DNA of 64,000 nucleotides, taken from Ptiloglossa arizonensis. Its lineage: Eukaryota > Arthropoda > Insecta > Hymenoptera > Colletidae. The stretch covers positions 1 through 64,000 of the forward strand of contig NW_027478878.1 of assembly GCF_051014685.1 (NCBI RefSeq), given 5' to 3'. Positions 15,401 through 26,935 of this stretch are shown piece after piece; position 1 is the stretch's first letter; every line of letters starts with the position of its first letter. Under the pieces are notes generated by a model, which worked only from the letters and a program-made list of their open reading frames with translations, was not told the DNA's origin and did no database searches. Both the position numbers and the translations under genes were made by a program.

Positions 15401-18400
15401 GTACGTTATACGTTATACGTTATACGTTATACGTTACACGTTATACGTTACACGTTATGCGTTATACGTTATACGTTATACGTTATACCTTGTACGTTAT
15501 ACGTTATACGTTATACGTTATACGTTATTCGTTATACGTTATACGTTATACGTTATACGTTATACGTTATACGTTATACGTTATACGTTATACGTTAAAC
15601 GTTATACGTTATACGTTATACGTTATACGTTATACATTATGCGTTATACGTTATACGTTGTACGTTATGCGTTGTACGTTATACGTTGTACGTTATACGT
15701 TATACGTTATTCGTTATACGTTATACGTTACACGTTATACGTTATACGTTATACGTTATACGTTATACGTTATACGTTATACGTTATACGTTATACGTTA
15801 TACGTTATACGTTATACGTTATACGTTATACGTTATACGTTATACGTTATACGTTATACGTTATACGTTATACGTTATACGCTATACGTTATACGTTATA
15901 CGTTACACGTTATACGTTATACGTTATACGTTATAAGTTATACGTTATACGTTATACGTTATACGTTATACGTTATACGTTATACGTTATACGTTATACG
16001 TTATACGTTATACGTTATGCGTTATACGTTATACGTTATACGTTATACGTCATACGTTATACGTTATACGTTATACGTTATACGTTATACGTTATACGTT
16101 ACACGTTATACGTTATACGTTATACGTTAAACGTTACACGTTATACGTTATACGTGATACGTTATTCGCTATACGTTATACGTTGTACGTTATGCGTTAT
16201 ACGTTATGCGTTATACGTTATACGTTATACGTTATACGTTGTGCGTTATACGTTATACGTTATACGTTATACGTTATTCGTTATACGTTATACGTTATAC
16301 GTTATACGTTATACGTTATACGTTATACGTTAAACGTTAGACGTTATATGTTCTACGTTATACGTTGTACGTTATACGTTATATGTAATATGTAATACGT
16401 TATACGTTATACGTTATACGTTACACGCTATACGTTATACGTTACACGTTATACGTTATACGTTATGCGTTATACGTTATACGTTATACGTTATACGTTA
16501 TACGTTGTACGTTATACGTTGTAAGTTATAGGTTGTACGTTATACGTTATACGTTATACGTTATACGTTATACGTTATACGTTATACGTTATACGTTATA
16601 CGTTATACGTTATACGTTATACGTTATACGTTATACGTTATACGTTATACGTTATACGTTATACGTTATACGTTATACGTTAAACGTTAGACGTTATATG
16701 TTATACGTTATACGTTGTACGTTATACGTTATATGTAATATGTAATACGTTATACGTTATACGCTATACGTTATACGTTACACGTTAGACGTTATATGTT
16801 CTACGTTATACGTTGTACGTTATACGTTATATGTAATATGTAATACGTTATACGTTATACGTTATACGTTACACGCTATACGTTATACGTTACACGTTAT
16901 ACGTTATACGTTATGCGTTATACGTTATACGTTATACGTTATACGTTATACGTTATACGTTATACGTTATACGTTACACGTTATACGGTATACGTTATAC
17001 GTTATACGTTATACGTTATACGTTATCCGTTATACGTTATGCGTTATAGGTTATACGTTATACGTTATACGTTATACGTTATACGTTATACGTTATACGT
17101 TATACGTTATACGTTATACGTTATACGTTATACGTTATACGTTATACGTTAAACGTTATACGTTATACGTTATACGTGATACGTTATTCGCTATACGTTA
17201 TACGTTGTACGTTATGCGTTATACGTTATGCGTTATACGTTATACGTTATACGTTATACGTTGTGCGTTATACGTTATACGTTATACGTTATACGTTATT
17301 CGTTATACGTTATACGTTATACGTTATACGTTACACGTTATACGTTATACGTTATACGTTATACGTTATACGTTATACGTTATACGTTATACGTTATACG
17401 TTATACGTTATACGTTATACGTTATACGTTAAACGTTAGACGTTATATGTTATACGTTATACGTTGTACGTTATACGTTATATGTAATATGTAATACGTT
17501 ATACGTTATACGCTATACGTTATACGTTACACGTTATACGTTATACGTTATGCGTTATACGTTATGCGCTATACGTTATACGTTATACGTTATACGTTAT
17601 ACGTTATACGTTATACGTTATACGATATACGTTATACGTTATACGTTGTACGTTATACGTTATACGTTATACGTTATACGTTATACGTTATACGTTATAC
17701 GTTATACGTTATACGTTATACGTTATACGTTATACGTTATACGTTATACGTTATACGTTAAACGTTATACGTCATACGTTATACGTTATACGTTATACGT
17801 TATACGTTATACGTTATACGTTGTACGTTATACGTTGTAAGTTATAGGTTGTACGTTATACGTTATACGTTATACGTTATACGTTATACGTTATACGTTA
17901 AACGTTATACGTTATACGTTATACGTTATACGTTATACGTTATACGTTATACGTTATACGTTATACGTTATACGTTATACGTTATACGTTATACGTTATA
18001 CGTTATACGTTATACGTTATACGTTATACGTTATACGTTATACGTTATACGTTATACGTTATACGTTATACGTTATACGTTATACGTTATACGTTATACG
18101 TTATACGTTATACGTTATACGTTAAACGTTAGACGTTATACGTTATACGTTAAACGTTATACGTTATACGTTATACGTTATACGTTATACGTTATACGTT
18201 ATACGTTATACGTTGTACGTTATACGTTGTAAGTTATAGGTTGTACGTTATACGTTATACGTTATACGTTATACGTTATACGTTATACGTTAAACGTTAT
18301 ACGTTATACGTTATACGTTATACGTTATACGTTATACGTTATACGTTATACGTTGTACGTTATACGTTGTAAGTTATAGGTTGTACGTTATACGTTATAC

Positions 18401-19371
18401 GTTATACGTTATACGTTATACGTTATACGTTATACGTTATACGTTATACGTTATACGTTGTACGTTATACGTTATATGTAATATGTAATACGTTATACGT
18501 TATACGTTAAACGTTAGACGTTATACGTTATACGTTATACGTTGTACGTTATACTTTATATGTAATATGTAATACGTTATACGTTATACGCTATACGTTA
18601 TACGTTACAAGTTATACGTTATACGTTATGCATTATACGTTATGCGTTATACGTTATACGTTATACGTTATACGTTATACGTTATACGTTATACGTTATA
18701 CGTTGTACGTTATACGTTATACTTTATACGTTATACGTTATACGTTATACGTTATACGTTGTACGTTATACGTTATATGTAATATGTAATACGTTATACG
18801 TTATACGCTATACGTTATACGTTACACGTTATACGTTATACGTTATGCGTTATACGTTATGCGTTATACGTTATACGTTATACGTTATACGTTATACGTT
18901 ATACGTTATACGTTATACGTTATACGTTATACGTTATACGTTGTACGTTATAGGTTATATGTAATATGTAATACGTTATACGTTATACGCTATACGTTAT
19001 ACGTTACACGTTATACGTTATACGTTATGCGTTATACGTTATGCGTTATACGTTATACGTTATACGTTATACGTTATACGTTATACGTTATACGTTATAC
19101 GTTGTACGTTATACGTTATATGTAATATGTAATACGTTATACGTTATACGCTATACGTTATACGTTACACGTTATACGTTATACGTTATGCGTTATACGT
19201 TATGCGTTATACGTTATACGTTATACGTTATACGTTATACGTTATACGTTATACGTTATACGTTATACGTTATACGTTATACGTTATTCGTTATACGTTA
19301 TACGTAATACGTTATACGTTATACGTTAGACGTTATACGTTGTACGTTATACGTTAAACGTTAGACGTTAT
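12422..19371 (+). repeat. Mixed satellite block linking the 5.4-kb and 1.7-kb repeats
   Basis: This satellite block re-uses shorter strings seen in the 5.4-kb unit, such as the CCTTGTACG and ACATTTTATACG variants near 12980, 13335 and 15310. It also has a local 476-bp repeat (13686 against 14162, 68 monomers). The stretch 17902-18123 is about 31 consecutive perfect monomers, among the most homogeneous runs in the window. The segment 17420-17600 contains an uninterrupted version of the sequence that the retroelement interrupts at 25088/32643. No gene is seen. Confidence 0.8.
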
Positions 19372-22300
19372 ATGTTATACGTTATACGTTGTACGTTATA
19401 CGTTAAACGTTATACGTTATACGTTATACGTTATACGATATACGTTATACGTTATACGTTGTACGTTATACGTTATACGTTATACGTTATACGTTATACG
19501 TTATACGTTATACGTTATACGTTATACGTTAAACGTTATACGTTATACGTTATGCGTTATACGTTATACGTTATACGTTATGCGTTATACGTTATACGTT
19601 ATACGTTATACGTTATACGTTATACGTTATGCGTTATACGCTATACGTTATGCGTTATAGGTCATACCTTATACGTGATACGTCATACGTTATACGTTAT
19701 ACGTGATACGTTATACGTTATACGTTATACGTTATAGGTGGTACGTTATACGTTATATGTAATATGTAATATGTTATACGTTATACGCTATACGTTATAC
19801 GTTACACGTTGTACGTTATACGTTATGCGTTATACGTTATGCGTTATACGTTATACGTTATACGTTATACGTTATACGTTATACGTTATACGTTATACGT
19901 TATTCGTTATACGTTATACGTAATACGTTATACGTTATACGTTATACGTTATACGTTATACGTTATACGTTAAACGTTATACGTTATACGTTATACGTTA
20001 TACGTTATACGTTATACGTTATACGTTATACGTTATACGTTATACGTTATACGTTATACGTTATACGTTATACGTTATACGTTATACGTTATACGTTATA
20101 CGTCATACGTTATACGTTATACGTTATACGTTAGACGTTATAGGTTATACGTAATACGTAATACGTTATACGTTATACGTTATACGTTGCACGTTATACG
20201 TTATACGATATACGTTATAAGTTATACGTTATACGTTATACGTTATACGTTATACGTTATACGTTATACGTTATACGTTATACGTTATACGTTATACGTT
20301 ATACGATATACGTTATACGTTATACGTTGTACGTTATACGTTATACGTTATACGTTATACGTTATACGTTATACGTTATACGTTATACGTTATACGTTAA
20401 ACGTTATACGTTATACGTTATGCGTTATATGTTATACGTTATACGTTATGCGTTATACGTTATACGTTATACGTTATACGTTATACGTTATACGTTATAC
20501 GTTATACGTTAAACGTTATACGTTATACGTTATACGTTATACGTTATACGTTATACGTTATACGTTATACGTTATACGTTATACGTTATACGTTATACGT
20601 TATACGTTATACGTTATACGTTATACGTTATACGTTATACGTTATACGTTATACGTTATACGTTATGCGTTATACGTTATGGGTTATACGTTATACGTTA
20701 TACGTTATACGTTATACGTTATACGTTATACGTTATACGTTGTACGTTATTCGTTATATGTAATATGTAATACGTTATACGTTATACGCTATACGTTATA
20801 CGTTACACGTTATACGTTATACGTTATGCGTTATACGTTATGCGTTATACGTTATACGTTATACGTTATACGTTATACGTTATACGTTATACGTTATACG
20901 TTATACGTTATACGTTATACGTTATACGTTATACGTTATTCGTTATACGTTATACGTAATACGTTATACGTTATACGTTAGACGTTATACGTTGTACGTT
21001 ATACGTTAAACGTTAGACGTTATATGTTATACGTTATACGTTGTACGTTATACGTTAAACGTTATACGTTATACGTTATACGTTATACGATATACGTTAT
21101 ACGTTATACGTTGTACGTTATACGTTATACGTTATACGTTATACGTTATACGTTATACGTTATACGTTATACGTTATACGTTATACGTTATACGTTATAC
21201 GTTATACGTTATGCGTTATACGTTATACGTTATACGTTATGCGTTATACGTTATACGTTATACGTTATACGTTATACGTTATACGTTATACGTTATGCGT
21301 TATACGCTATACGTTATGCGTTATAGGTCATACCTTATACGTGATACGTCATACGTTATACGTTATACGTGATACGTTATACGTTATACGTTATACGTTA
21401 TAGGTGGTACGTTATACGTTATATGTAATATGTAATATGTTATACGTTATACGCTATACGTTATACGTTACACGTTGTACGTTATACGTTATGCGTTATA
21501 CGTTATGCGTTATACGTTATACGTTATACGTTATACGTTATACGTTATACGTTATACGTTATACGTTATTCGTTATACGTTATACGTAATACGTTATACG
21601 TTATACGTTATACGTTATACGTTATACGTTATACGTTAAACGTTATACGTTAAACGTTATACGTTAGACGTTATAGGTTATACGTAATACGTAATACGTT
21701 ATACGTTATACGTTATACGTTGCACGTTATACGTTATACGATATACGTTATAAGTTATACGTTATACGTTATACGTTATACGTTATACGTTATACGTTAT
21801 ACGTTTTACGTTCTACGTTATACGTTATACGTTATACGTTATACGTTGTACGTTATACGTTATATGTAATATGTAATACGTTATACGTTATACGTTATAC
21901 GTTATACGTTATACGTTATACGTTATACGTTATACGTTATACGTTATGCGTTATAGGATATACGTTATACGTGATACGTTGTACGTTATACGTTATACGT
22001 TATACGTTATACGTTACACGTTATACGTTACACGTTATACGTTATACGTTATACGTTATACGTTATACCTTGTACGTTATACGTTATACGTTATACGTTA
22101 TACGTTATTCGTTATACGTTATACGTTATACGTTATACGTTATACGTTATACGTTATACGTTATACGTTATACGTTAAACGTTATACGTTATACGTTATA
22201 CGTTATACGTTATACGTTATGCGTTATACGTTATGCGTTATACGTTATACGTTATACGTTATGCGTTGTACGTTATACGTTATACGTTATACGTTATACG

Positions 22301-24550
22301 TTATTCGTTATACGTTATACGTTACACGTTATACGTTATACGTTATACGTTATACGTTATACGTTATACGTTATACGTTATACGTTATACGTTATACGTT
22401 ATACGTTATACGTTATACGTTATGCGTTATACGTTATGGGTTATACGTTATACGTTATACGTTATACGTTATACGTTATACGTTATACGTTATACGTTGT
22501 ACGTTATTCGTTATATGTAATATGTAATACGTTATACGTTATACGCTATACGTTATACGTTACACGTTATACGTTATACGTTATGCGTTATACGTTATGC
22601 GTTATACGTTATACGTTATACGTTATACGTTATACGTTATACGTTATACGTTATACGTTATACGTTATACGTTATACGTTATACGTTATTCGTTATACGT
22701 TATACGTAATACGTTATACGTTATACGTTAGACGTTATACGTTGTACGTTATACGTTAAACGTTAGACGTTATATGTTATACGTTATACGTTGTACGTTA
22801 TACGTTAAACGTTATACGTTATACGTTATACGTTATACGATATACGTTATACGTTATACGTTGTACGTTATACGTTATACGTTATACGTTATACGTTATA
22901 CGTTATACGTTATACGTTATACGTTATACGTTAAACGTTATACGTTATACGTTATGCGTTATACGTTATACGTTATACGTTATGCGTTATACGTTATACG
23001 TTATACGTTATACGTTATACGTTATACGTTATACGTTATGCGTTATACGCTATACGTTATGCGTTATAGGTCATACCTTATACGTGATACGTCATACGTT
23101 ATACGTTATACGTGATACGTTATACGTTATACGTTATACGTTATAGGTGGTACGTTATACGTTATATGTAATATGTAATATGTTATACGTTATACGCTAT
23201 ACGTTATACGTTACACGTTGTACGTTATACGTTATGCGTTATACGTTATGCGTTATACGTTATACGTTATACGTTATACGTTATACGTTATACGTTATAC
23301 GTTATACGTTATTCGTTATACGTTATACGTAATACGTTATACGTTATACGTTATACGTTATACGTTATACGTTATACGTTAAACGTTATACGTTAAACGT
23401 TATACGTTAGACGTTATAGGTTATACGTAATACGTAATACGTTATACGTTATACGTTATACGTTGCACGTTATACGTTATACGATATACGTTATAAGTTA
23501 TACGTTATACGTTATACGTTATACGTTATACGTTATACGTTATACGTTTTACGTTCTACGTTATACGTTATACGTTATACGTTATACGTTGTACGTTATA
23601 CGTTATATGTAATATGTAATACGTTATACGTTATACGTTATACGTTATACGTTATACGTTATACGTTATACGTTATACGTTATACGTTATACGTTATACG
23701 TTATGCGTTATAGGATATACGTTATACGTGATACGTTGTACGTTATACGTTATACGTTATACGTTATACGTTACACGTTATACGTTACACGTTATACGTT
23801 ATACGTTATACGTTATACGTTATACCTTGTACGTTATACGTTATACGTTATACGTTATACGTTATTCGTTATACGTTATACGTTATACGTTATACGTTAT
23901 ACGTTATAAGTTATACGTTATACGTTATACGTTATACGTTATACGTTAAACGTTATACGTTATACGTTATACGTTATGCGTTATACGTTATGCGTTATAC
24001 GTTATGCGTTATACGTTATGCGTTGTACCTTATGCGTTGTACGTTATACGTTATACGTTATACGTTATACGTTATTCGTTATACGTTATACGTTACACGT
24101 TATACGTTATACGTTATACGTTATACGTTATACGTTATACGTTATACGTTATACGTTATACGTTATACGTTATACGTTATACGTTATACGTTATACGTTA
24201 TACGTTATACGTTATACGTTATACGTTATACGTTATACGTTATACGTTATACGTTATACGTTATACGCTATACGTTATACGTTATACGTTACACGTTATA
24301 CGTTATACGTTATACGTTATAAGTTATACGTTATACGTTATACGTTATACGTTATACGTTATACGTTATACGGTATACGTTATACGTTATACGTTATACG
24401 TTATACGTTATACGTTATACGTTATACGTTATGCGTTATGCGTTATACGTTATACGTTATACGTTATACGTTATACGTTATACGTTATACGTTATACGTT
24501 ATACGTTATACGTTATACGTTATACGTTATACGTTATACGTTATACGTTA
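19372..24550 (+). repeat. Higher-order repeat, ~1.7 kb, about three copies
   Basis: Variant strings recur at 19372, 21024 and 22774 (offsets 1,652 and 1,750 bp), at 19738, 21404 and 23147 (1,666 and 1,743 bp), and at 21946 and 23703 (1,757 bp). All offsets are multiples of 7, so size changes came from gain or loss of whole monomers. Copy boundaries are approximate because the array has no other landmark. The third copy diverges after about 23900. Confidence 0.75.
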
Positions 24551-25074
24551 AACGTTATACGTTATACGTTATACGTGATACGTTATTCGCTATACGTTAT
24601 ACGTTGTACGTTATGCGTTATACGTTATGCGTTATACGTTATACGTTATACGTTATACGTTGTGCGTTATACGTTATACGTTATACGTTATACGTTATAC
24701 GATATACGTTATACGTTAAACGTTGTACGTTATACGTTATACGTTATACGTTATACGTTATACGTTATACGTTAAACGTTATACGTTATACGTTATACGT
24801 TATAGGTTATACGTTATACGTTATACGTTGTACGTTATACGTTGTAAGTTATAGGTTGTACGTTATACGTTATACGTTATACGTTATACGTTATACGTTA
24901 TACGTTATACGTTATACGTTATACGTTATACGTTATACGTTATACGTTATACGTTATACGTTATACGTTATACGTTATACGTTATACGTTATACGTTATA
25001 CGTTAAACGTTAGACGTTATATGTTATACGTTATACGTTGTACGTTATACGTTATATGTAATATGTAATACGTT

Positions 25075-25088
25075 ATACGTTATACGCT
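25075..25088 (+). repeat. Target-site duplication, left copy (14 bp)
   Basis: The left array ends with ATACGTTATACGCT, and the same 14 bp follow the poly(A) at 32642-32655. The ATACGCT monomer is a rare variant, so the match is more than the trivial 7-bp phase match. A 14-bp duplication is the length known for R1 elements in 28S rDNA. The first A is shared with the poly(A) tract on the right, so the length is 13 or 14. Confidence 0.85.
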
Positions 25089-25309
25089 GGAGTCGTGCGC
25101 CGGCAGCCGACGGAGACGGACGTGTGCGGCGTGTCGGGACGGCGGGACGTTGTGTTGACGTTGTGTTGTGTTGTTCGCATTGAAAAGGTAGGACCCGTAC
25201 ACGCGAACCGCACGCACGTGCGTACGAGGGTTTTGATTCGTTGAACAATCGAGAGATCATCGGTGAACGGTGCTGTGACACGTTAACTACGGGTGCACGC
25301 GGGTGTGTC

Positions 25310-25318
25310 TATAAATAG
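25310..25318 (+). promoter_or_regulatory. TATA box (TATAAATAG)
   Basis: TATAAATAG is a strong match to the RNA polymerase II TATA consensus and stands in GC-rich surroundings. It would place a start site near 25340, about 810 nt before the exon ATG at 26149. No clear TCAGT initiator is seen at the expected spacing. If this is the real core promoter, the inserted block carries it together with about 220 bp upstream, which matters for how the block was mobilised. Confidence 0.45.
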
Positions 25319-25702
25319 CTTCGTGTGATTCGTAGTGTCGCGTTTGATCCACGTGCTCTTTCGGAGCAGGTCACGGAGAAAAGATTGTCAACAAGAAACA
25401 CGGACCGCGGGGCACGGGCGAACGAACGGCGGAAAACAAGGACAGAGAACAGTCACCTGCTATCGGATTCGGAACGATCGTTTCGCGAACGAATCGCGTC
25501 GATGTTGACAACAGCATCGTATACGCGCGTGTTTCCCTTCCGTCCTCGTGACATAAACACATCGTAAACACGCGCGACGCGCGACGCGCTCGCGTATTCA
25601 TTACGTATTCATTACGAAATTCCGACGAGTCCTTGTCTCGTATACTCGTCCCGGTCGTGTAAACAAAAAGCGGGACGGAACACGCTGGGCGGAAGTGCCC
25701 CG

Positions 25703-25734
25703 CGGATTATCGGATTATCGGATTATCGGATTAT
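25703..25734 (+). repeat. Four tandem CGGATTAT units (K50 homeodomain-like sites)
   Basis: CGGATTAT is repeated four times without interruption. Each unit contains GGATTA, the complement of TAATCC, which is the consensus of K50 homeodomain factors (Bicoid, Orthodenticle, Pitx). Four sites at 8-bp spacing could be a homotypic binding cluster, or just a microsatellite. Confidence 0.5.
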
Positions 25735-26148
25735 CGCGATACGCGGTACTTTCGACAAATTGGCGCGTTCCATTCGATCGCGGTAGCGGGAATCGATATA
25801 TCGCGAGATTCTCGCCGACGTCACCGAGTAAAAAGGAACGAATACCCGAAGTGTGATCCTTGCTCGGAACGAGAATACGAAATCCTGTTAACTCGATCCG
25901 TTAATGTAACGGGCACGAAGACTGGCCGGCGACTACTCGGTGACGCGTCCGCGCGTATCATATGCGCGTATCAACGGAACGAAATCGCGCGTAAATAAAA
26001 CTTGTTGTTCCGGGACGGGCGCAACAGCGGAAGAAGAGGAATCGAACACGCGGAGAAGCTTGCCGTGGTTCGTAACGGCGGACGAAGGGAAGGGGACGAG
26101 AGGCGAACGATGCTGTCCGGTCGTCGCGGTTAATTCGCACGTGTCGCG

Positions 26149-26442
26149 ATGTCGGGCGGCAAGGCGGGCGTCCGTGGCACCGGCGCCGAGTGCAGGAAGT
26201 TCGCGCCGAACATATTCAACAAGAGCAAGTGCAGCAGCTGCTTCAAGCAGAAGGAGGAGCACAGCGCGGAGGCTCTGGAATGCAACAGGGCCACGAGGAA
26301 GATTTCAAAATGCGGATACCTGTTCGTCGCCCCCGGCTGGGACTTCTCGAATCCCCTGAATCGGACCAAGAGGTGGCAGAGAAGATGGTTCGATCTGTAC
26401 GACGACGGGGAGCTAACGTACTCGGTGGACGAACACACAAGG
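26149..26442 (+). CDS. osp: First coding exon of outspread/MPRIP-like PH protein (inserted copy)
   Basis: The ATG at 26149 (purine at -3) opens 98 codons that I recognise as the amino terminus of the insect outspread / vertebrate MPRIP family, actin- and myosin-phosphatase-associated scaffold proteins. Visible features are a Cys-containing stretch with [19 protein letters not shown] (residues 21-39), [16 protein letters not shown] leading into a PH domain, and its first strands ([17 protein letters not shown], then [12 protein letters not shown]). The PH domain is cut off after about 40 residues. A donor-like GT follows codon 98 (GG/GTTAGA at 26443), so the rest would lie in other exons, which are absent here. 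Read on, the frame stops at 26533-26535 (128 codons). Residue 82 is Asp in WFDLY, where PH domains normally have a hydrophobic residue, which hints at relaxed constraint. The exon lies inside a retrotransposed block, so it is probably a duplicate, not the functional gene. Family assignment is strong; exon end and status are inferred. Confidence 0.8.
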
Positions 26443-26545
26443 GTTAGAAGGAAGATAATATGTTCTGGGATTGGAGGTGTTTGTAGAAGAGAAGAAGAGA
26501 AGAAGGGAATCGTAGGTGGATTTTGTTCGATGTGAGTCTAAGTTT
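26443..26545 (+). other. Intron-like remnant between exon and retroelement
   Basis: After the presumed donor the sequence becomes AT- and purine-rich, including an AGAAGAGAAGAAG tract near 26486-26508. The protein frame loses all similarity to a PH domain. A second donor consensus, GTGAGT, lies at 26532-26537. The right edge is set only by the change to GC-rich, hairpin-forming retroelement leader and could be off by some tens of bases. Retained intron sequence would mean the mobilised RNA was unspliced. Confidence 0.5.
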
Positions 26546-26935
26546 CGAGGGGATCCCTCAGGGGCTGTAGCTTGTTGCTACAGTACGGGACTGGCAAACC
26601 CGAGGTGCCCGATGCCAAACCACACCGTAAGACTCCTGTTGGTCGTCGCAACGACCCACTCCCAATTCCTCTTTTGGCTTTGAGAGTGGTACGTGACGGC
26701 AGGAGGGACGGGGGCCTTGGCTTTACCGCCCGGGCCGCGAGGATGGTAACTCTATAAATTTCCCTCCAATCCTAAGCTACGGTGCGCGGTGATGGGATGC
26801 GTGGTTGGGGGGGAGGCCCCAATCCCAAGCGGCCAACTCCGGGGTACCTGCCGACCCCCCGGAGTATTTAGGCCTGCCCGGGTATGGCGGCTCTGCCCGG
26901 GTCGACTTACTTTCCGACCTACGCGTGGGAACAGA
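26546..26935 (+). other. Retroelement 5' leader with small hairpins
   Basis: This is the GC-rich leader before ORF1. A hairpin CTGTAGC / GCTACAG (26565-26571 and 26577-26583, 5-nt loop) lies close to the presumed 5' end. A second, ACTCCGGGG / CCCCGGAGT, lies at 26836-26844 and 26857-26865. The word TGCCCGGGT occurs twice (26874 and 26904 area). An in-frame ATG at 26789 could extend ORF1 by 49 residues, but that stretch shows no conserved character. Confidence 0.5.

Larger units (their letters stand above)
1..25088 (+). repeat. ATACGTT heptamer satellite, left array
   Basis: This is an uninterrupted tandem array of the 7-bp monomer ATACGTT, about 3,580 units, starting before the window. Nearly all divergence is by substitution, so the 7-bp phase is kept over kilobases. 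Recurrent variant monomers are GTACGTT, ATGCGTT, ACACGTT, ATACGCT, AGACGTT, AAACGTT, ATTCGTT, ATACATT and the pair ATATGTA-ATATGTA. The plus strand has no stop in any frame of the consensus (heptapeptide IRYTLYV), while the minus strand has TAA every 21 nt in each frame. No gene, RNA gene or other element is visible inside it. The length and homogeneity suggest heterochromatic satellite, possibly pericentromeric; that location is inference. Confidence 0.97.
25089..26148 (+). promoter_or_regulatory. Promoter/5'UTR-like region of outspread-type exon
   Basis: This 1.06-kb stretch of CpG-rich, non-repetitive DNA lies upstream of the conserved exon, with many CG-rich words (ACGCGCG, TCGCGA) typical of hymenopteran 5' regions. 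It holds a TATA box (25310), four tandem CGGATTAT units (25703-25734) and an ATCGAT core resembling the DRE element (25792-25797). Short open frames occur on both strands (such as 25325-25567 and 25933-26262), but none has recognisable protein features. I treat the region as untranslated. Whether all of it is transcribed, or the first 220 bp is true upstream promoter, cannot be told from sequence. Confidence 0.6.

Noticed and set aside
258..24775. Dozens of long plus-strand open frames in the left array
   Set aside because: They are the frame-independent translation of ATACGTT monomers (IRYTLYV repeats), start at chance ATG from ATGCGTT variants, and lack any domain, codon bias or gene structure.
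1..25088. Telomere repeat
   Set aside because: The monomer is ATACGTT, not TTAGG or a known insect variant. It is rich in internal variants with kilobase higher-order structure and continues on both sides of an insertion.
25045..25281. Minus-strand open frame across the left junction
   Set aside because: It spans satellite and insertion and has no protein character.
25325..25567. 80-codon open frame upstream of the exon
   Set aside because: It has no recognisable domain and lies in the 5'UTR/promoter-like stretch. It is kept at most as a possible upstream ORF.
25089..26545. Ordinary outspread locus that happens to border satellite
   Set aside because: The 14-bp repeat around the whole block and the continuous satellite pattern on both sides favour insertion of the exon with the element. 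It would be reconsidered if downstream exons were found on the same molecule.
26789..26935. Upstream in-frame ATG as the ORF1 start
   Set aside because: The 49 extra residues have leader-like GC-rich composition and overlap a hairpin. The ATG at 26936 begins a basic stretch typical of a gag-like amino terminus. It is not excluded, only less likely.
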